9,863 bases of DNA, taken from the NCBI GenBank assembly GCA_028697935.1, contig JAQVEM010000044.1:1-9863 (forward strand), read 5' to 3'. This document shows positions 6,314 through 9,863 of the stretch, one piece after another. The notes under the pieces were generated by a model that had not been told where the DNA came from, did no database searches, and was given only the letters and a program-made list of their open reading frames with translations. The stretch comes from Actinomycetota bacterium (GTDB lineage Bacteria > Actinomycetota > Humimicrobiia > Humimicrobiales > Humimicrobiaceae). Both the position numbers and the translations under genes were made by a program. Position 1 is the first letter of the stretch. Each line of letters begins with the position of its first letter.

Positions 6314-8218
6314 ATGGTCATTCAAAATAAAGGGAGGTCTATTTTGGACAGAGACCGGGTGTTATTCTGGGGTGGAATCATTTTTGCCCTTACACAGCTG
6401 CTTCTTCCTATTTTTATGAATCTAATAGACTTACAGTTGAGGGCAATTCATGTTATTTTGGGAATCTCGCTCGCATCCTTAGCTTATCCCTATGGAAAGC
6501 CAGATCAGGAGAATAAAAAAATAACCTTTTGGGATATATGTATCATAGCAATAATAATAGTTGCAAATGTCAATATATTCTTGAAAGCCATGAAAATTTA
6601 CATGATACCGGGCAGTGGAACCACCGTTGATTTAATAATCGGCACTCTCTTGATAATAGTTATCCTTGATGCAGCTAGGAGATCTGTAGGGTGGGCAATA
6701 CCGATATTTGTAGGAGTACTGTTTCTATACGTATTCCTGGGTCCCAAACTGTCGGGAATATGGAGATTACCAGGGTTATCCTGGAGATTTGTTCTAAATT
6801 CGGTGTATTTTTCAGCTTTAGGAATTTATGGAAGCATTACCGGTATGTCGGCAACCTTTATTGCGATGTTTATAATATTCGGTTCTTTAATCTCAGGAGC
6901 GGGTGGTGGCAAAACTTTTATAGATATCGCATTAGCCTTAACTGGTAAATACAGGGGCGGACCTGCCAAAACAGCTGTAGTGTCAAGTGCACTTTTCGGG
7001 AGCATTTCCGGTAGTGGTGTAGCCAATGTAGTAGTTACCGGAAGTTATACTATCCCATTAATGAAAAGATTGGGCTATAATCCTGATTTTGCCGGTGCGG
7101 TGGAGGCGATTGCTTCAACAGGAGGAGGAATCACCCCTCCTATTATGAGTGTAGCAGCTTTCATAATGGCAGAATTTTTAGGTATTCCTTATCTAAAAAT
7201 AATAGTCTATGCTTTAATACCCTGCCTGCTTTATTATACAGGGGTTTTTGCTGGAGTACATTTTGAAACAGTGCGGTTGGGGTTAGCTGCTGTACCTGAG
7301 AATGAAATCCCTACCTGGGAGAGTATTTTAAAATTTAAGAGACTGGCTGCTCTAATTATTCCAATGGCTGTGCTCCTATATTTTATTGGTATTGGCAGAG
7401 CCTTAATCTTTGCCGGATTTTATGCCTGTGTTGCAGTTATTGTAGTTTTCATACTCTCTGACCTCTCATCTGAAGGATTAAAAGATACTTTAATTAAGAT
7501 TAGAGATGGATTGAGTGAGGGCGGATTGGCACTTTGTAAAATAGTGCCAATCTTAGCATCTGTGGGCATTCTGGTAAATATGATAGGAATTACCGGTATT
7601 GCACCCAAGCTCAGTTCTGTGATTTTTGAGTTGGGAGGAGATAATTTATTATTAGCATTATTTATAGCAACTATTATCCCTTTTATTTTAGGAACCTCTC
7701 TGCCGGTAGTCCCAACTTATATTTTGTCCATTTCTATACTTGCCCCCTCGCTGATAAGGTTGGGGGTTGACCAGATAGCCTTACATCTTTTCTTTATTTA
7801 CTGGGCAATATTGGGTGGAGTCACTCCCCCTACCTGTACCCAGGCTATCGTTGCTGCTGGAATTGCCAAAGGGAATTGGTTTAAAACTGCCATAATATCA
7901 GTAAAATTGGGTATCGTTGCCTTTGTTATCCCTTACTTTTTTGTACTTAATCCTGCTCTGGTAGGTCGCAGTGATACCATTCCAGTGATAACTTACACAG
8001 TAAGTGCTTTTTTTGGTGCCATACTTATGGCTTATGGTTTTTTTGGGAGAGTGAAAGGCAATCTAAATAGTATATTTAGATTCATTTATGTGGGAAGTGG
8101 ATTTTTGATGATGTGCCCCAATCATATTTTATCTATCATAGGTGTGGTTGTTATATTGCCAATTCTATTTTATCAATACAATTTGACAAAAAGGATAGAG
8201 TTAGCAAAATCAGAATAA
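6314..8218 (+). CDS. TRAP transporter permease, fused small and large membrane subunits (TAXI type)
   Basis: A 634-residue inner-membrane protein that moves an organic acid or amino acid using an ion gradient, together with the binding protein encoded next. The N-terminal third (about 1-140) has hydrophobic segments near 16-38, 42-60, 72-91 and 105-121 and corresponds to the small DctQ-like part. The large DctM-like part follows, with the signature GSISGSGVANVV (229-240) and GGGITPP (270-276). The second half repeats the motif as GGVTPPTC (501-508), reflecting the internal duplication of this family. A further hydrophobic tail (about 555-625) resembles the extra C-terminal domain common in TAXI permeases. 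It begins 29 bases after the mutase gene. Two starts are plausible: ATG at 6314 with AAGAGG upstream, and in-frame TTG at 6344 preceded by a stronger AGGGAGG (6331-6337). The second would remove ten polar residues. Substrate cannot be assigned. Confidence 0.92.
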   Translation: MVIQNKGRSILDRDRVLFWGGIIFALTQLLLPIFMNLIDLQLRAIHVILGISLASLAYPYGKPDQENKKITFWDICIIAIIIVANVNIFLKAMKIYMIPGSGTTVDLIIGTLLIIVILDAARRSVGWAIPIFVGVLFLYVFLGPKLSGIWRLPGLSWRFVLNSVYFSALGIYGSITGMSATFIAMFIIFGSLISGAGGGKTFIDIALALTGKYRGGPAKTAVVSSALFGSISGSGVANVVVTGSYTIPLMKRLGYNPDFAGAVEAIASTGGGITPPIMSVAAFIMAEFLGIPYLKIIVYALIPCLLYYTGVFAGVHFETVRLGLAAVPENEIPTWESILKFKRLAALIIPMAVLLYFIGIGRALIFAGFYACVAVIVVFILSDLSSEGLKDTLIKIRDGLSEGGLALCKIVPILASVGILVNMIGITGIAPKLSSVIFELGGDNLLLALFIATIIPFILGTSLPVVPTYILSISILAPSLIRLGVDQIALHLFFIYWAILGGVTPPTCTQAIVAAGIAKGNWFKTAIISVKLGIVAFVIPYFFVLNPALVGRSDTIPVITYTVSAFFGAILMAYGFFGRVKGNLNSIFRFIYVGSGFLMMCPNHILSIIGVVVILPILFYQYNLTKRIELAKSE

Positions 8219-8227
8219 AAAATTAAA

Positions 8228-8242
8228 AGTGTATTATACACT
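8228..8242 (+). promoter_or_regulatory. Perfect hairpin/palindrome between permease and binding-protein genes
   Basis: The 15-base sequence AGTGTATTATACACT forms two perfect 6-base arms around a TTA loop. It starts ten bases after the permease stop codon. It is not followed by a T-tract, so it does not look like a full intrinsic terminator. It could stabilise the 3' end of a processed transcript or act as an operator. Its GTA...TAC halves resemble a split form of the GTATAC core seen at 1266-1298. No convincing -35/-10 pair is seen in the 95-base gap. Confidence 0.4.
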
Positions 8243-8313
8243 ACAGGTAAAGGGGACTATTAATAAAAAAATAATATTTGAGAAAAATCATCATAGAAAG
8301 GAGGTGAATAAGA

Positions 8314-9336
8314 ATGAAAAATAACAGATTAAATGGATTGGTTTTTGTGCTTATCTTTCTTCTGATGTTTGGCTTTTTAACAGGAAATGTTTTTGCTCAG
8401 ACTGTCTATTTGAATATGGGCAGTACCTCTTCAACATCTGGATTATATGCCTGGTGTGTTGGAACAGCTTCAGTTATCAATAAGGCAGATAATAATATTA
8501 TTACAACAGTTATTGAGAGTGGAGCAGCTCTGGACAACTTAAGAAGAGTGAAAGAGGGATTATTCGATTTTGCCCTATGTGTGGACTCTGCTTCTGCAAT
8601 GCAATTACACAAAGGAATTAGCAATTTTGAAGGAGAAGAATGGGAACCGATAAGATGGTTATTCTTACGAAATGCAATTGTAAACAGACTCCATGTTAGA
8701 GCAGACTCAGGAATTAAAACCTTCAGAGATTTAGGGGGCAAAAGATTCTCACCAGGTATACCTGGATCATCTGGTACCACCAATTTCATTAATTTTGATA
8801 AAGCTGTAGGTAGTGGTATTGATATAGTTCCTGCAACTCTGGGAGATGCTCTCGACTCATTCAGCCAGGGACGTGTTGTCGGTGTGCTAAAATCCAGCGG
8901 ATTAACAGCCCTGGATGCTGCCTTGATTGAAATTAATATGAGGACCCCTCTGGCTGCTATCGGTTATAGTGAAGAGGATATTGAAATTATAAGAGCAGAA
9001 TACCCCTACATACTTTTCTTTGAGACACCAGCAGGCAGCATCTTAGAACTCGAGAATAATCCAACTGTAATGGAAGAAGGACAGGTTGTTGGTGCGATAG
9101 CTTCCTCTAATTTACCGGAAGATGTTGGTTATGAGATTGTGAAGGCATATGTTGAAAATTTTGATGAAGTTGCAGCAGCATATCCTGGAATAATTGGATG
9201 GGATCCTATTACTGATTACTTTAAATTAGTAGCACCAGGTGGTGAAATTCCAATCCATGCAGGACTTTATAAGTATTGCCTGGAGAATGGTATTGAAGTT
9301 CCAGAACGCTTTATTCCACCAGAGAGTAAAAAATAA
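8314..9336 (+). CDS. TAXI-family TRAP transporter solute-binding protein
   Basis: An extracytoplasmic binding protein of 340 residues that captures the substrate and delivers it to the permease encoded just upstream. A classic signal peptide is visible: a basic start (MKNNR), a hydrophobic core (about 8-23) and cleavage expected after VFA at residue 28. There is no lipobox Cys, so it is not a lipoprotein by sequence. The mature protein begins with the TAXI-type strand LNMGSTSSTSGLYAW (33-47). Later it shows the typical inter-lobe pattern around IKTFRDLGGKRFSPG, and an SSG/TTN-type loop near the middle. Some characterised TAXI proteins bind glutamate or 2-oxoglutarate-like acids, but the ligand here cannot be read. 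The start ATG has a near-perfect ribosome site, AAAGGAGGTGA (8297-8307), stronger than those of the enzyme genes. This fits the need for excess binding protein. Placement after the permease is less usual for TAXI systems. Confidence 0.92.
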   Translation: MKNNRLNGLVFVLIFLLMFGFLTGNVFAQTVYLNMGSTSSTSGLYAWCVGTASVINKADNNIITTVIESGAALDNLRRVKEGLFDFALCVDSASAMQLHKGISNFEGEEWEPIRWLFLRNAIVNRLHVRADSGIKTFRDLGGKRFSPGIPGSSGTTNFINFDKAVGSGIDIVPATLGDALDSFSQGRVVGVLKSSGLTALDAALIEINMRTPLAAIGYSEEDIEIIRAEYPYILFFETPAGSILELENNPTVMEEGQVVGAIASSNLPEDVGYEIVKAYVENFDEVAAAYPGIIGWDPITDYFKLVAPGGEIPIHAGLYKYCLENGIEVPERFIPPESKK

Positions 9337-9349
9337 TGACTGACCAGTT

Positions 9350-9380
9350 AAAGCCATTAAAAAATTAACAAAGGCTTTTT
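9350..9380 (+). terminator. Weak terminator-like hairpin after the binding-protein gene
   Basis: AAAGCC (9350-9355) and GGCTTT (9373-9378) form a 6-base stem with a 17-base A-rich loop, and the right arm runs into a five-base T run (9376-9380). The stem is short and the T-tract brief, so termination is probably partial. Some transcription would continue into the small secreted-protein gene 26 bases further on. It may also protect the 3' end of the binding-protein transcript. Confidence 0.4.
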
Positions 9381-9405
9381 AGGAAAAATTAGGAGGTGAG
9401 GACAA

Positions 9406-9804
9406 ATGAGAAATTGGATGAAGATTAGCATTCTTCTAATTTCTGTGGTTTTAGTTATGACAATAATCTCGGTGGGAATGGCTTTTGCTGAAGAAGAGAA
9501 GGTAACCAGTCTTGTGGTTGATCCTATAAGTGGAGAACCGGGCGCTAAGTTAGCTTTTTATGGTGCTGGATTTATCCCGGGAGAAAAAGTAAAGGTGATT
9601 ATGGCAGTTGATGGGGTGCCCTTTGCCTTTGCTGTAGCCAATACCGGTGGATTTGTTACCGTTAATGTATATGGAGCTTTCAAACTCGTACCAGCAGGCG
9701 GAATCCCGACAGTCATGCTAAAACCAGGAATCTATACTATCGAAGCTATTGGAGACAAAGGCTCAAGAGCAACAGCACCTTTAGAGGTTTTGGAGAAAAA
9801 ATAA
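9406..9804 (+). CDS. Small secreted protein with a single Ig-like (TIG/IPT-like) beta domain
   Basis: A 132-residue protein with a clear signal peptide (basic MRNWMK, hydrophobic core about 7-24, cleavage expected after AFA at residue 28) and no lipobox Cys. The mature part, about 104 residues, looks like one beta-sandwich. It has the pattern SGEPGAKLAFYGAGFIPGEK, reminiscent of the first strands of TIG/IPT and related Ig-like domains, and a Gly/Thr/Val-rich remainder ending LKPGIYTIEAIGDKG...LEVLEKK. No catalytic residues are evident and there is no membrane anchor or cell-wall signal. The ATG has a strong ribosome site, AGGAGGTGA (9391-9399). It follows the binding-protein gene by 69 bases across a weak hairpin and is probably the last gene of the operon within the window. 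It is not recognisable as DUF1850, the small protein often found with TAXI transporters. Function unknown; a surface-associated or transport-accessory role is a guess from context. Confidence 0.8.
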   Translation: MRNWMKISILLISVVLVMTIISVGMAFAEEEKVTSLVVDPISGEPGAKLAFYGAGFIPGEKVKVIMAVDGVPFAFAVANTGGFVTVNVYGAFKLVPAGGIPTVMLKPGIYTIEAIGDKGSRATAPLEVLEKK

Positions 9805-9863
9805 GCTAAGATTTGCTCTTGTTTGTTCAATAGAATATCTTATTTAGCATACCAGGATAGTCT

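Noticed and set aside
9406..9804. DUF1850 assignment for the small secreted protein
   Set aside because: The position would fit a TAXI operon, but I see none of the family's recognisable sequence; an Ig-like beta domain fits better.
9805..9848. Imperfect inverted repeat (GCTAAGAT versus ATCTT...TTAGC) after the last gene, considered as a terminator
   Set aside because: The arms pair only with an internal bulge, the loop is long and no T-tract follows inside the window.
1..9863. CRISPR arrays, tRNA or rRNA genes, insertion sequences and attachment sites
   Set aside because: No regularly spaced repeats, no RNA-gene-like folds and no transposase or integrase signatures were found on either strand.

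Overview
The window is AT-rich bacterial DNA. All six recognisable genes lie on the + strand, each preceded by a purine-rich Shine-Dalgarno sequence. The gene content is an amino-acid or organic-acid utilisation locus: a GntR/FCD regulator, an opine-dehydrogenase-family enzyme, a B12-dependent mutase-like protein, a TRAP transporter of the TAXI type and a small secreted protein. This suggests a low-GC anaerobic bacterium, Clostridia-like or from a candidate lineage such as Atribacterota. No rRNA or other taxonomic marker is present, so that assignment is an inference.

Layout. Positions 1-281 are a non-coding leader with an extended -10 promoter at 211-219. A GntR-family regulator with an FCD ligand domain follows at 282-1001. 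A 382-base gap (1002-1383) contains a near-consensus sigma-70-type promoter (TTGACA, 17 bases, TATACT; 1216-1244). Just downstream of its predicted start is a cluster of GTATACC repeats (1266-1298) that looks like the operator for the regulator. Then come an octopine/nopaline-dehydrogenase-family enzyme (1384-2574), a 1219-residue protein (2625-6284), a fused TRAP permease (6314-8218), a TAXI-type solute-binding protein (8314-9336) and a small secreted Ig-like protein (9406-9804). Gaps from the dehydrogenase onward are 29-95 bases, so these five genes probably form one operon. Two small hairpins, at 8228-8242 and 9350-9378, may adjust relative expression at its 3' end.

The most striking item is the 1219-residue protein. 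It appears to carry all three parts of the glutamate mutase system on one chain: a GlmS-like B12-binding domain (about 1-125), a GlmE-like TIM-barrel mutase domain (about 195-660) and a complete GlmL/MutL actin-fold ATPase (about 690-1219). The usual enzyme uses separate small, large and accessory proteins. The fusion resembles in concept IcmF, where a mutase is fused to its G-protein chaperone. The cobalamin-ligand motif is non-canonical, and substrate-contact residues remembered for clostridial GlmE do not obviously line up, so the substrate may not be glutamate.

Working model (inference): the TAXI-TRAP system imports an amino-acid-derived or opine-like acid, the dehydrogenase cleaves or reduces it, the self-maintaining B12 mutase rearranges the carbon skeleton, and the FCD regulator releases the operator when it binds a pathway acid. 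I know of no described pathway with this exact combination, but I could not search.
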